Source: Burkholderia sp. OK233
Lineage (GTDB): Bacteria; Pseudomonadota; Gammaproteobacteria; Burkholderiales; Burkholderiaceae
DNA: 64,000 nt
Assembly (NCBI RefSeq): GCF_900230185.1
Contig: NZ_OCSR01000001.1
Coordinates: 2,480,001-2,544,000 of the forward strand
Direction: 5' to 3'
In this document: in pieces, positions 8,432 through 15,610 of the stretch
Layout: the number at the start of each line of letters is the position of its first letter
Position numbering within the stretch: position 1 is the first letter of the stretch
Program-made: the position numbers and the translations under genes
The notes under the pieces: generated by a model
What the model was told of the DNA's origin: nothing
The model's input: only the letters and a program-made list of their open reading frames with translations
Database searches by the model: none

Positions 8432-10165
8432 ATGGCTGATTCCAACCAGACTAAAAAGCCGCTGCGCAGCCAGGCGTGGTTTGGCCTCAAAGATCGCGAC
8501 GGCTTTCTGCATCGCTCGTGGATGAAAAACCAGGGCATTCCACACGACGAATTTGACGGACGTCCGGTGATCGGCATCTGCAATACGTGGTCCGAGCTGA
8601 CGCCCTGTAATGCGCATTTTCGCGAGCTCGCCGAGTACGTGAAAAAAGGCGTGCACGAAGCGGGCGGCTTGCCGCTCGAATTTCCGGTGATGTCGCTCGG
8701 CGAGACCAATCTGCGGCCTACCGCGATGCTGTTTCGCAATCTGGCTTCGATGGATGTCGAGGAGTCGATTCGCGGCAATCCGATGGACGGTGTGATTCTG
8801 CTGGTGGGTTGCGACAAGACCACGCCGGCGCTGCTAATGGGTGCGGCGTCGTGCAATCTTCCGGCACTGGCCGTGTCGGGCGGACCGATGCTCAACGGAC
8901 GGTTCCGCGGCAAGAACATCGGCTCCGGAACGGGCGTCTGGCAGATGTCCGAGGAAGTGCGCGCCGGCACGATGACACAGGAAGAGTTCACTGAGGCCGA
9001 GTCGTGCATGAACCGCTCGCGCGGCCACTGCATGACGATGGGCACGGCCTCGACAATGGCTTCGATGGTGGAGTCGCTCGGCATGGGCCTGCCGCACAAC
9101 GCGGCGATTCCCGCAGTCGATGCACGCCGGCAGGTGCTCGCGCATCTGGCCGGCCGGCGCATCGTCGATATGGTTCGCGAGGATCTGACGATGGACAAGA
9201 TCCTCACGCGTGAGGCGTTCGAAAACGCGATCCGCACGAATGCGGCGATCGGCGGGTCGACCAATGCGGTCGTGCATCTGATTGCGCTGGCCAAGCGCAT
9301 CGGCGTGGAGCTTTCGCTGGAGGACTGGGAGCTCGGCTCGAACGTGCCGTGCCTGGTGAATCTGCAACCGTCAGGCGAGTACCTGATGGAAGACTTCTAC
9401 TACGCAGGTGGTTTGCCCGCGGTGCTCAAGCAACTCGGCGAGCAAGGCCTGCTGCATCGCGAAGCGCTGACGGTGAACGGCAAGACGATCTGGGACAACG
9501 TGCGCAACGCGCCGAATCACGACGAGAAGGTCATCACGACGTTCGCCGAGCCATTCAAGCCGAAGGCCGGCATTGCGGTGCTCAAGGGCAACCTGGCGCC
9601 GAACGGCGCGGTGATCAAGCCGTCGGCGGCGACGCCGCATCTGCTGAAGCATCGCGGCCGCGCGGTGGTGTTCGAGAACATCGAGGAGCTGCACGCGAAG
9701 ATCGACGACGAGTCGCTCGATATCGACGAGCACTGCATCATGGTGCTCAAGGGCGCGGGGCCGAAGGGATATCCTGGTTTCGCGGAAGTCGGCAACATGC
9801 CGCTGCCAAAGAAGGTGCTGCAGAAAGGCATCACGGACATGGTGCGCATTTCGGATGGCCGCATGAGCGGCACTGCGTACGGCTCGGTGGTCCTGCATGT
9901 ATCGCCGGAAGCGGCCGCGGGCGGACCGCTCGCGTTCGTGCAAACCGGCGACATGATCGAACTCGATGTCGACGCACGCCGTCTGCATCTGGACGTCACC
10001 GACGAAGAACTCGCACGTCGCCGCGCCGCCTGGCAGCCGCCTGCGCCGCCTGCGCGTGGTTACTACAAGCTCTACGTCGACCACGTGTTGCAAGCGGACC
10101 AGGGTGCGGATCTCGACTTCCTGGTCGGATCGAGCGGCGCACCCGTGCCGCGCGACTCGCATTGA
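8432..10165 (+). CDS. IlvD/Edd-family dehydratase, probable L-arabonate (sugar-acid) dehydratase
   Basis: 577 aa. The ATG at 8432 follows AGGAGATTT. Iron-sulfur and active-site landmarks of the IlvD/Edd family are present: GICNTWSELTPCN, VGCDKTTPALLMGAASC, SRGHCMTMGTAS, GGSTNAVVH and the C-terminal SDGRMSGTAYGSVVLH. The sequence resembles the sugar-acid dehydratase branch (arabonate, xylonate or galactonate) rather than true IlvD, and its place behind AraFGH fits L-arabonate to 2-keto-3-deoxy-arabonate. The sugar 1-dehydrogenase and the second dehydratase of that pathway are not in this window. Last gene of the transcription unit. Confidence 0.8.
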   Translation: MADSNQTKKPLRSQAWFGLKDRDGFLHRSWMKNQGIPHDEFDGRPVIGICNTWSELTPCNAHFRELAEYVKKGVHEAGGLPLEFPVMSLGETNLRPTAMLFRNLASMDVEESIRGNPMDGVILLVGCDKTTPALLMGAASCNLPALAVSGGPMLNGRFRGKNIGSGTGVWQMSEEVRAGTMTQEEFTEAESCMNRSRGHCMTMGTASTMASMVESLGMGLPHNAAIPAVDARRQVLAHLAGRRIVDMVREDLTMDKILTREAFENAIRTNAAIGGSTNAVVHLIALAKRIGVELSLEDWELGSNVPCLVNLQPSGEYLMEDFYYAGGLPAVLKQLGEQGLLHREALTVNGKTIWDNVRNAPNHDEKVITTFAEPFKPKAGIAVLKGNLAPNGAVIKPSAATPHLLKHRGRAVVFENIEELHAKIDDESLDIDEHCIMVLKGAGPKGYPGFAEVGNMPLPKKVLQKGITDMVRISDGRMSGTAYGSVVLHVSPEAAAGGPLAFVQTGDMIELDVDARRLHLDVTDEELARRRAAWQPPAPPARGYYKLYVDHVLQADQGADLDFLVGSSGAPVPRDSH

Positions 10166-10218
10166 TGACCTTTTGAAAGGTTAGCCGTTTCTCCCTGCGC
10201 TTTGCGAGAAGGCGTATT

Positions 10219-10253
10219 GCCGATGCGGATCGAAAGCCCGCATCGGCTTTTTT
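10219..10253 (+). terminator. Rho-independent terminator of the sugar operon
   Basis: GCCGATGCGG (10219-10228) pairs with CCGCATCGGC (10238-10247) and is followed by six T (10248-10253). It lies 54 bases after the dehydratase stop. Confidence 0.85.
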
Positions 10254-10306
10254 ATCGGCGTTACGTTATGGAAAACGCGCATGGAAAGCGCGCGCAGAAA
10301 TAAAAA

Positions 10307-10332
10307 GCGGCCGGGCATTCAATGCCCAGCCG
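10307..10332 (-). terminator. Terminator for the minus-strand gene at 10439
   Basis: An imperfect CGGC-CGGGCAT / ATGCCC-AGCCG stem. On the minus strand it is followed by a T-rich run (GCTTTTTATTT); the plus strand also has ATTTTT, so it may act in both directions. Confidence 0.6.
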
Positions 10333-10438
10333 ATTTTTAACTCGCAGGTTCGCAGCCCCTCAGTTTTTTATCAGAGGGTTTATAGCGTAAATTAAAACCC
10401 GTCAAACCCGGCGTTTACCCGGGGTGTTGGCGTTTAGG

Positions 10439-10777
10439 TTATTGTTTGATGAATCGATCGTTTGCCCAGAGGCCTTGCGTATCGCTATTGCCGGCATTCA
10501 CGAATTCGACGTCGTGGCCGACCACGCGCACAACGCGGAAACTCGAGTTTTCAGGCGTCGAAACGCACTGATATCCCGAGAAGAATTCCTGCATCTTTTG
10601 CTGTTCGCCGGCTTGCGCGTGTACATCGGCGGCGTCGAGTTTATCCTTCGACAGACAGCCATACGCGTTGGCCTTGAACTGGATGGTTTGCTGCGGCTTG
10701 ACCATGGCGTCTTGAGCCTGAACAGAAGCGGCAGCCAATCCCGCAATGGCGAAAACAAGGGCGATTCGCGTTTTCAT
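10439..10777 (-). CDS. Small exported protein of unknown function
   Basis: 112 aa with a clear Sec signal peptide (MKTRIALVFAIAGLAAASVQA, cleavage about residue 21-22). The mature part has two cysteines (in YGCLSK and YQCVS), which could form a disulfide in the periplasm. A good ribosome site (GAGGAAAAT, minus strand) precedes the ATG. I do not recognise the family. It stands alone between terminators and a 449-bp gap. Confidence 0.7.
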   Translation of the reverse strand: MKTRIALVFAIAGLAAASVQAQDAMVKPQQTIQFKANAYGCLSKDKLDAADVHAQAGEQQKMQEFFSGYQCVSTPENSSFRVVRVVGHDVEFVNAGNSDTQGLWANDRFIKQ

Positions 10778-11226
10778 ATTTTCCTCCGGTGCGGGTTAAA
10801 TTACTCAGGTTAGCTATGTATTTAACTTTAACGTCGAACCCGCATCTTGCACTTTAGGAGAACGCGCAAGAAGGACAAGCACATCTTGTGTGCGGTCGCA
10901 ACAGCGGCGAATTGTCGCACCACCTGTCGCACCTGCTTACGCCTTTAGCAATCGCTTAAACCGGACGGATTGAAACGGATAACTAAAAGACGGGCAGGGT
11001 GCACCGCTTTAACCAGTAAAGCTTTGCGGTGCGTATTGGCGTAAACGAGAGGCACCAATTAAGTGAATTACTACAATTAATGCGGGCATTTGGTGCGTTG
11101 CACACAAAGTCATTCACCCGACTAATCAAAAATCACGAAATAACGGTGTGTATACAGAAGATAAACGGTGCCAGGTGTCCTAGGCGACGCAGCGTGGCGT
11201 CCCTGGATGACGCAGGTTGAGGTCAC
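10778..11226. other. Intergenic stretch without a supported gene
   Basis: 449 bp, lower in GC than its surroundings. It must hold the promoter of the exported protein at 10777. A dyad GCACCGC...GCGGTGC around 11000-11032 is the only structure I see. No convincing ORF, tRNA or mobile-element end is visible. Confidence 0.5.
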
Positions 11227-11766
11227 TCAGCCGTGCTGATGGGTCTTGAAGAACTCGGACTGGAACATGCACATGCGCAACGCATTGTGATAGCGGCCAT
11301 TGCCGAAAAACTCCTCGATTAACTCGGCCTCGTGCCGGAAACCGCACTTCTCATAGACGTGGATGGCCGCGGTATTCGACTTGTCGACGATCAGGTAGAC
11401 CTTGCGCAGGTTCAGCACCGAAAACGCGTAGTCGATCGCGAGCTGTGTGGCGACGGTGGCATAGCCGCGGCCCTGCGCATGCGGCGCGATGATGATCTGA
11501 AACTCGCCGCGGCGGTGGATATAGTCCAGCTCGATCAACTCGACGACGCCGACGGTCTGGCCGTCGTTGTCGATCGCCACGAAGCGGCGCTCGCGCAGGT
11601 CGTGTACGTGCTGGTCGTACAGCTGGGTCAGTTCAGAGAACGTTTCATAAGGCTCTTCGAACCAGTAACGCATGATCTTTGCGTTGTTGTTCACTTCGTG
11701 GACGAAGCGCAGGTCGGTGCGCTCGAGCGGGCGCAGGGTCAGTTCGCTGCTGCGTTCGATAGTCAT
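11227..11766 (-). CDS. speG: Spermidine N-acetyltransferase (GNAT family)
   Basis: 179 aa, closely similar along its length to Spe[36 protein letters not shown] and the acetyl-CoA loop [11 protein letters not shown]. SpeG transfers acetyl from acetyl-CoA to spermidine or spermine and so keeps polyamines from becoming toxic; it is a cytoplasmic dodecamer in studied species. AAGGGGAAT precedes the start on the minus strand. It is monocistronic here. Confidence 0.92.
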   Translation of the reverse strand: MTIERSSELTLRPLERTDLRFVHEVNNNAKIMRYWFEEPYETFSELTQLYDQHVHDLRERRFVAIDNDGQTVGVVELIELDYIHRRGEFQIIIAPHAQGRGYATVATQLAIDYAFSVLNLRKVYLIVDKSNTAAIHVYEKCGFRHEAELIEEFFGNGRYHNALRMCMFQSEFFKTHQHG

Positions 11767-12043
11767 TGGATTCCCCTTGAGAATTATTGGTTTGATTCCG
11801 CAGGCTCAGCGTGAGAACTCGAGCTTGCGTTTCCTGTTAGTCCGGCCTCAGCGCGGGGAGTTCTTACAACGCCTCGCGCCCGCGTAGCGCGTTCTTGCGA
11901 AGCGCGAGGCGTCACGCGGGTTTGGCGAGGGAGGGGCGTCGCGTTGTCGCAGGCCGCTTGTCGCAAATTTGTGAGGGGCTCGGCACCGTGCGGGCACATG
12001 CGGTGCTCTACAATGAAATCATGCTCTTGCGATGGAGGCTACC

Positions 12044-12223
12044 GTGATCGAGCACTTGATATTAGGCGCCTTTCTGGTCATCCCGCTGCTCATCGTCGCG
12101 TTTCTTTTCTCCGACGAATTGTGGCAGGAGCATCGGCATCTGCACGATCTGCATCTTGAGCCCACCAAGCCGCGCCGTATCGACTCGCGGCATCCGCTGC
12201 GCCGCTCGCGGCATCGGGTTTGA
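12044..12223 (+). CDS. Small single-pass membrane protein
   Basis: 59 aa starting at the GTG at 12044, which has GGAGG at the right distance (12034-12038); an ATG at 12032 overlaps that ribosome site and is less likely. One hydrophobic helix covers residues ~4-22 (LILGAFLVIPLLIVAFLF), and the tail is basic and histidine-rich (HRHLHDLHLEPTKPRR). Function unknown. Confidence 0.6.
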   Translation: MIEHLILGAFLVIPLLIVAFLFSDELWQEHRHLHDLHLEPTKPRRIDSRHPLRRSRHRV

Positions 12224-12314
12224 CCCTTTCAGTGGAATGCATGGATCATCGCGCTGCAAGCGTCGCTGCGAGGCGAGGACGGTTCGCGAATGAGATTCGC
12301 AACTCAGACCCGCA

Positions 12315-12344
12315 AATAAAAAAGCCTGCCGTTTCGGGCAGGCT
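12315..12344 (-). terminator. Terminator of the HIT-protein gene
   Basis: AGCCTGCC (12323-12330) pairs with GGCAGGCT (12337-12344). The run of A at 12315-12322 is a T run on the minus strand, downstream of the gene ending at 12440. Confidence 0.75.
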
Positions 12345-12439
12345 GAAAAGAGATCCACACTCAATGCCTTGTGGGTACAAGGCAGACGCCAGTCTAGTCA
12401 CATTGCGCGCGCGGCTGGTTTCACCGGCCATTACACATA

Positions 12440-12910
12440 TTACGGGGCGTGACCAGTTGCGTCGTCCCTGGCGTTCGCGCCGTCAGAGGGGGCGCGCCAA
12501 TGGTTGCGAATGCGCGTGGCGAGCGCTTCGAGCGTGGCCGCATCAGCGACTTCGCGTGCGTGCATGCGCAGCGGCTGTCCTTCCCAGCGCGGGATCACGT
12601 GAAAATGCACGTGCGGCACCGTTTGTCCCGCCGCCGCGCCATTGAACTGTCCGATGAACACGCCGTCGGGGCGCAAAGCCGCGCGAACGGCGATGGCGAG
12701 TTTTTGCGTCATGCGCATGCAGGCCACCGTCGAGGCATCCGACAACTCGAAAATCTCAACCGCCGCTTCCTTCGGCACGACCAGCATGTGGCCGTCGGCT
12801 TGCGGCATCAGGTCCATGAAGGCCAGCGCGGCATCGCTTTCCGCCACTTTGATGCAGGGTAGTTCGCCGCGCAGAATCTTCGCGAAGGGATTGCTGTCGT
12901 CGTAATTCAT
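12440..12910 (-). CDS. HIT-family nucleotide hydrolase/transferase
   Basis: 156 aa. The histidine triad is intact at H100-V-H102-F-H104-V. The N terminus (FAKILRGELPCIKVAES) is the usual HIT start, which supports the ATG at 12908-12910 over an open frame that continues to 12973. HIT proteins hydrolyse nucleoside phosphoramidates or dinucleoside polyphosphates in the cytoplasm; the physiological substrate here is unknown. Confidence 0.85.
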   Translation of the reverse strand: MNYDDSNPFAKILRGELPCIKVAESDAALAFMDLMPQADGHMLVVPKEAAVEIFELSDASTVACMRMTQKLAIAVRAALRPDGVFIGQFNGAAAGQTVPHVHFHVIPRWEGQPLRMHAREVADAATLEALATRIRNHWRAPSDGANARDDATGHAP

Positions 12911-12991
12911 CACGCGTCCTCTAGTTGCCGTACGGTTCAAGGTGGAGATGCTGTCGGCGATATTGTCCACCACCTCTGTTACAACGCGCAG

Positions 12992-13927
12992 TTACACCGC
13001 ACGCGCTGCGCGTTTGATCGCTTGCGGCGGCTGGCCGAACGCGCGCAGAAAGGCGCGCCGCATCCGTTCGGTATCGATAAAGCCGGTTTCGGCCGCGACG
13101 GCTTCCATCGAGTGACGACCTGCTTCGAGCATGGCGCGGGCGGCTTCCACACGCAGCGCCTCGATGGCCTTGGCCGGCGATTGGCGTGTTTCGTCGCGAA
13201 AGGCGCGGCTGAACTGGCGCGGACTCAGATGCGCGACGTCGGCCAACTGTTCGACCGTCAACGGTTCGCGCAGATGGTTCCTGGCGTATGAAAGCGCGTC
13301 CTGAATGCGGTCGGATTTCGGCTCCAGATCGAGCATGGCCGAGAACTGCGACTGACCACCGGTGCGCCGGTGATAGACCACGAGTTTCTTGGCGATGGCG
13401 CGCGAGACCTCGACGCCGAGATCGCTTTCGATCAGCGCCAGACACAGATCGATGCAGGCCGTCATACCGGCCGAGGTCCACACGGTGCCGTCGACGATAA
13501 AGATACGGTCTTCGTCGATACGCGTATCGGGAAAGCGCTGCTGCAAGTCGCGGGCGTGGAACCAGTGGGTGGTGGCATGCCGGCCGTCGAGGATGCCCGC
13601 CTCGGCCAGCACGAAAGCGCCGGTGCAGATGCTGGTGGTGCGGCGCGAGGCGGCGAGGGCGTCGTTCAAAAACCCCAGCAATCCCGCCGTTGACGGCTCG
13701 ATCTGCATGGCGCCCGTCACGACCACCGTGTCATACGCCGGGTCGCCGAACGCCTTTGTCGCAATCTCGACGCCCGCAGAGCTGCGCACCATCCCGCCCT
13801 GTTCAGAGATGACTTCCACCTGGTATTCCAGCTGACCGACCTCGAGGTTGGCCAGCTCGAACACGGAGATCGCCACCATATCGAGGATCTGGAAGCCGGG
13901 AAAAACCACCACGCCGACGCGTTTCAT
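12992..13927 (-). CDS. GlxA-type transcriptional regulator (DJ-1/PfpI domain plus AraC helix-turn-helix)
   Basis: 311 aa. Residues 1-~185 are a class-I glutamine-amidotransferase-like (DJ-1/PfpI) sensor with the nucleophile-elbow-like STSICTGAF stretch. Residues ~215-311 are an AraC/XylS DNA-binding domain (VEQLADVAHLSPRQFSRAFRDETRQSPAKAIEALRVEAARAML). Regulators of this build usually sense small amino or quaternary compounds. It is divergent from an SDR gene with a dyad between them (13933-13967), so the SDR is its likely target. Confidence 0.85.
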   Translation of the reverse strand: MKRVGVVVFPGFQILDMVAISVFELANLEVGQLEYQVEVISEQGGMVRSSAGVEIATKAFGDPAYDTVVVTGAMQIEPSTAGLLGFLNDALAASRRTTSICTGAFVLAEAGILDGRHATTHWFHARDLQQRFPDTRIDEDRIFIVDGTVWTSAGMTACIDLCLALIESDLGVEVSRAIAKKLVVYHRRTGGQSQFSAMLDLEPKSDRIQDALSYARNHLREPLTVEQLADVAHLSPRQFSRAFRDETRQSPAKAIEALRVEAARAMLEAGRHSMEAVAAETGFIDTERMRRAFLRAFGQPPQAIKRAARAV

Positions 13928-13932
13928 TGCGA

Positions 13933-13967
13933 TGTCTCAAAACGAGGTAAATACGACATTTGAGACA
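13933..13967. promoter_or_regulatory. 9-bp inverted repeat, candidate operator between glxA-like and SDR genes
   Basis: TGTCTCAAA (13933-13941) and TTTGAGACA (13959-13967) are perfect reverse complements with a 17-bp spacer. The centre-to-centre distance is 26 bp. It lies just upstream of the regulator start and 134 bp from the SDR start, which suits autoregulation. Confidence 0.6.
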
Positions 13968-14101
13968 ACAGACTACGCGCCTAGACTTCGCTCGTCAACA
14001 CCGCGATGCCCACAAAAAGGCGCAGCGGCGGCGGCTTCAGTTTTCCGCATTCATCGATCAGGGCTCAGGCGTGACGCGCCAAGCCCGCAAGGAGATTCAC
14101 C

Positions 14102-14902
14102 ATGGCAACGCAAGCAAACAAGGGCACAGCATTGATTACGGGCGCATCGTCGGGCATCGGAGCGGTTTATGCGGACCGCCTCGCACGACGCGGTTATGAC
14201 CTGATTCTGGTGGCGCGCGACGTCAAACGTCTGACGGGCGTTGCCGAGCGTCTGGGCGCGGAAACCGGCCGCCATATCGAGACCATCGCCGCGGATCTGA
14301 CCGTCAAGGCCGACCAGCGGCGTATCGAGGAGCGTTTGCGCGCCGACCGCAGCATCACCATGCTGGTCAACAACGCGGGCGTCGGCGCGACGGCTTCGCT
14401 GATCGACTCGAATATCGACGAACTCGACAGCATGATCGAGTTGAACGTGACAGCGCTGACGCGGCTGACGGCCGCAGCCGTGCCGGGTTTCGTGGAGCGA
14501 GGCAACGGTATCGTGATCAATATCTCGTCGATCGTCGCGCTGTCGCCGGAGACGTTGAACGGCACCTACAGCGGCACCAAGGCCTATGTGTTGAACCTGA
14601 CGCAGTCGCTGCATCATGAAGTGGGCGGCAAGGGCGTGCAATTGCAGGCCGTATTGCCGGGCGCCACCAGTACCGCGTTCTGGGACCGCGCCGGTCTCGC
14701 AGTCGAACATCTGCCGTCGCAGATCGTGATGACCGCCGAGGACATGGTGGACGCCGCGCTCGTGGGCCTCGACCAACATGAGCTCGTGACGATTCCGTCC
14801 TTGCCGGATGCGGCCGATTGGGAGCGCTTCAACACCGCTCGCCAGCATCTCGGGCCGAACCTGTCGCACAGCCTGCCGGCTGCGCGTTATACACGCGGGT
14901 AA
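14102..14902 (+). CDS. Short-chain dehydrogenase/reductase (SDR)
   Basis: 266 aa, classical SDR. It has the cofactor motif TGASSGIG (residues 14-21), the NNAG motif (90-93), catalytic S142/S143, Y156 and K160 (YSGTK). It reduces or oxidises a carbonyl/alcohol with NAD(P)H; the substrate is not predictable. AAGGAGATTCACC precedes the ATG. It is divergent from the GlxA-type regulator that probably controls it. Confidence 0.88.
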   Translation: MATQANKGTALITGASSGIGAVYADRLARRGYDLILVARDVKRLTGVAERLGAETGRHIETIAADLTVKADQRRIEERLRADRSITMLVNNAGVGATASLIDSNIDELDSMIELNVTALTRLTAAAVPGFVERGNGIVINISSIVALSPETLNGTYSGTKAYVLNLTQSLHHEVGGKGVQLQAVLPGATSTAFWDRAGLAVEHLPSQIVMTAEDMVDAALVGLDQHELVTIPSLPDAADWERFNTARQHLGPNLSHSLPAARYTRG

Positions 14903-14930
14903 TCGCTGGTTTAGTGCGGCTGCCGAGCGC

Positions 14931-15458
14931 CTAGCGCCAGTCGGTTGAAACGTCGTCGGGATCGACCAGCGTCAGTCCCGACGACGGCAGCGGCAAGGCC
15001 GTCTTGTAGCGCACCTGCTTGAGCGCAAAGCTCGAACGAATGTTGGAGATGCCCGGAATCTTCGTCAGATGGTCGACGATGAAGCGCTCCAGCGTCTGCA
15101 TATCCGGCATCACGACGCGCAGCAGATAGTCGGCGTCGCCCGTCATCAGATAGCACTCCATCACCTCGGGGCGCTCCGAAATCGCCTGCTCGAAGCGAGT
15201 CAGCGCATCTTCCACCTGCTTTTCCAGACTCACCTGAATAAACACGTTGATGCGCAATCCGAGCGGCTCCGGATTCAGGAGCGTGACCTGCTGCTTGAAC
15301 AGGCCGAGCTTTTCGAGCGCGCGCACGCGGTTGAAGCAGGGCGTGGGCGACAGATTCACCGCGCGGGCCAGATCCGCATTGGTGATGCGCGCGTTCTGCT
15401 GCAACTGGCTCAGGATGCCGATATCGATGCGGTCGAGTCGTCTGGGTGGCGTGGTCAT
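14931..15458 (-). CDS. Lrp/AsnC-family regulator (MdeR-like by context)
   Basis: 175 aa. The N-terminal helix-turn-helix ([42 protein letters not shown]) is followed by the RAM effector domain ([15 protein letters not shown]). Lrp proteins act as octamers that sense amino acids. It is divergent from an E1 homologue of the mdeB type, the same pairing as mdeR with mdeB in Pseudomonas methionine catabolism. No methionine gamma-lyase gene (mdeA) is next to it. Confidence 0.85.
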   Translation of the reverse strand: MTTPPRRLDRIDIGILSQLQQNARITNADLARAVNLSPTPCFNRVRALEKLGLFKQQVTLLNPEPLGLRINVFIQVSLEKQVEDALTRFEQAISERPEVMECYLMTGDADYLLRVVMPDMQTLERFIVDHLTKIPGISNIRSSFALKQVRYKTALPLPSSGLTLVDPDDVSTDWR

Positions 15459-15526
15459 AGAGTAAATATTCTGTAGGGCGGGCCAAATCCGGAATAAATA
15501 GCCTATCGCAGTGCGGGATCACAAGC

Positions 15527-15543
15527 AAATGAGACGCTCATTT
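15527..15543. promoter_or_regulatory. Candidate Lrp-type operator
   Basis: AAATGAG (15527-15533) and CTCATTT (15537-15543) form a perfect 7-bp dyad with a 3-bp centre, located between the divergent Lrp gene and the E1 gene. Length and AT-rich arms suit AsnC/Lrp sites. Confidence 0.55.
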
Positions 15544-15610
15544 TGTGAGCACGTGGTTACCATTGACTCACTCGATCTTGAGCCGAACGCGTTGATGCGG
15601 GAGTGGTGCC

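Noticed and set aside
8432-10165. Housekeeping dihydroxy-acid dehydratase IlvD
   Set aside because: Context with a sugar ABC importer and sugar-acid-branch features favour a sugar-acid dehydratase; a tree with IlvD and AraC/XylD-type enzymes would settle it.
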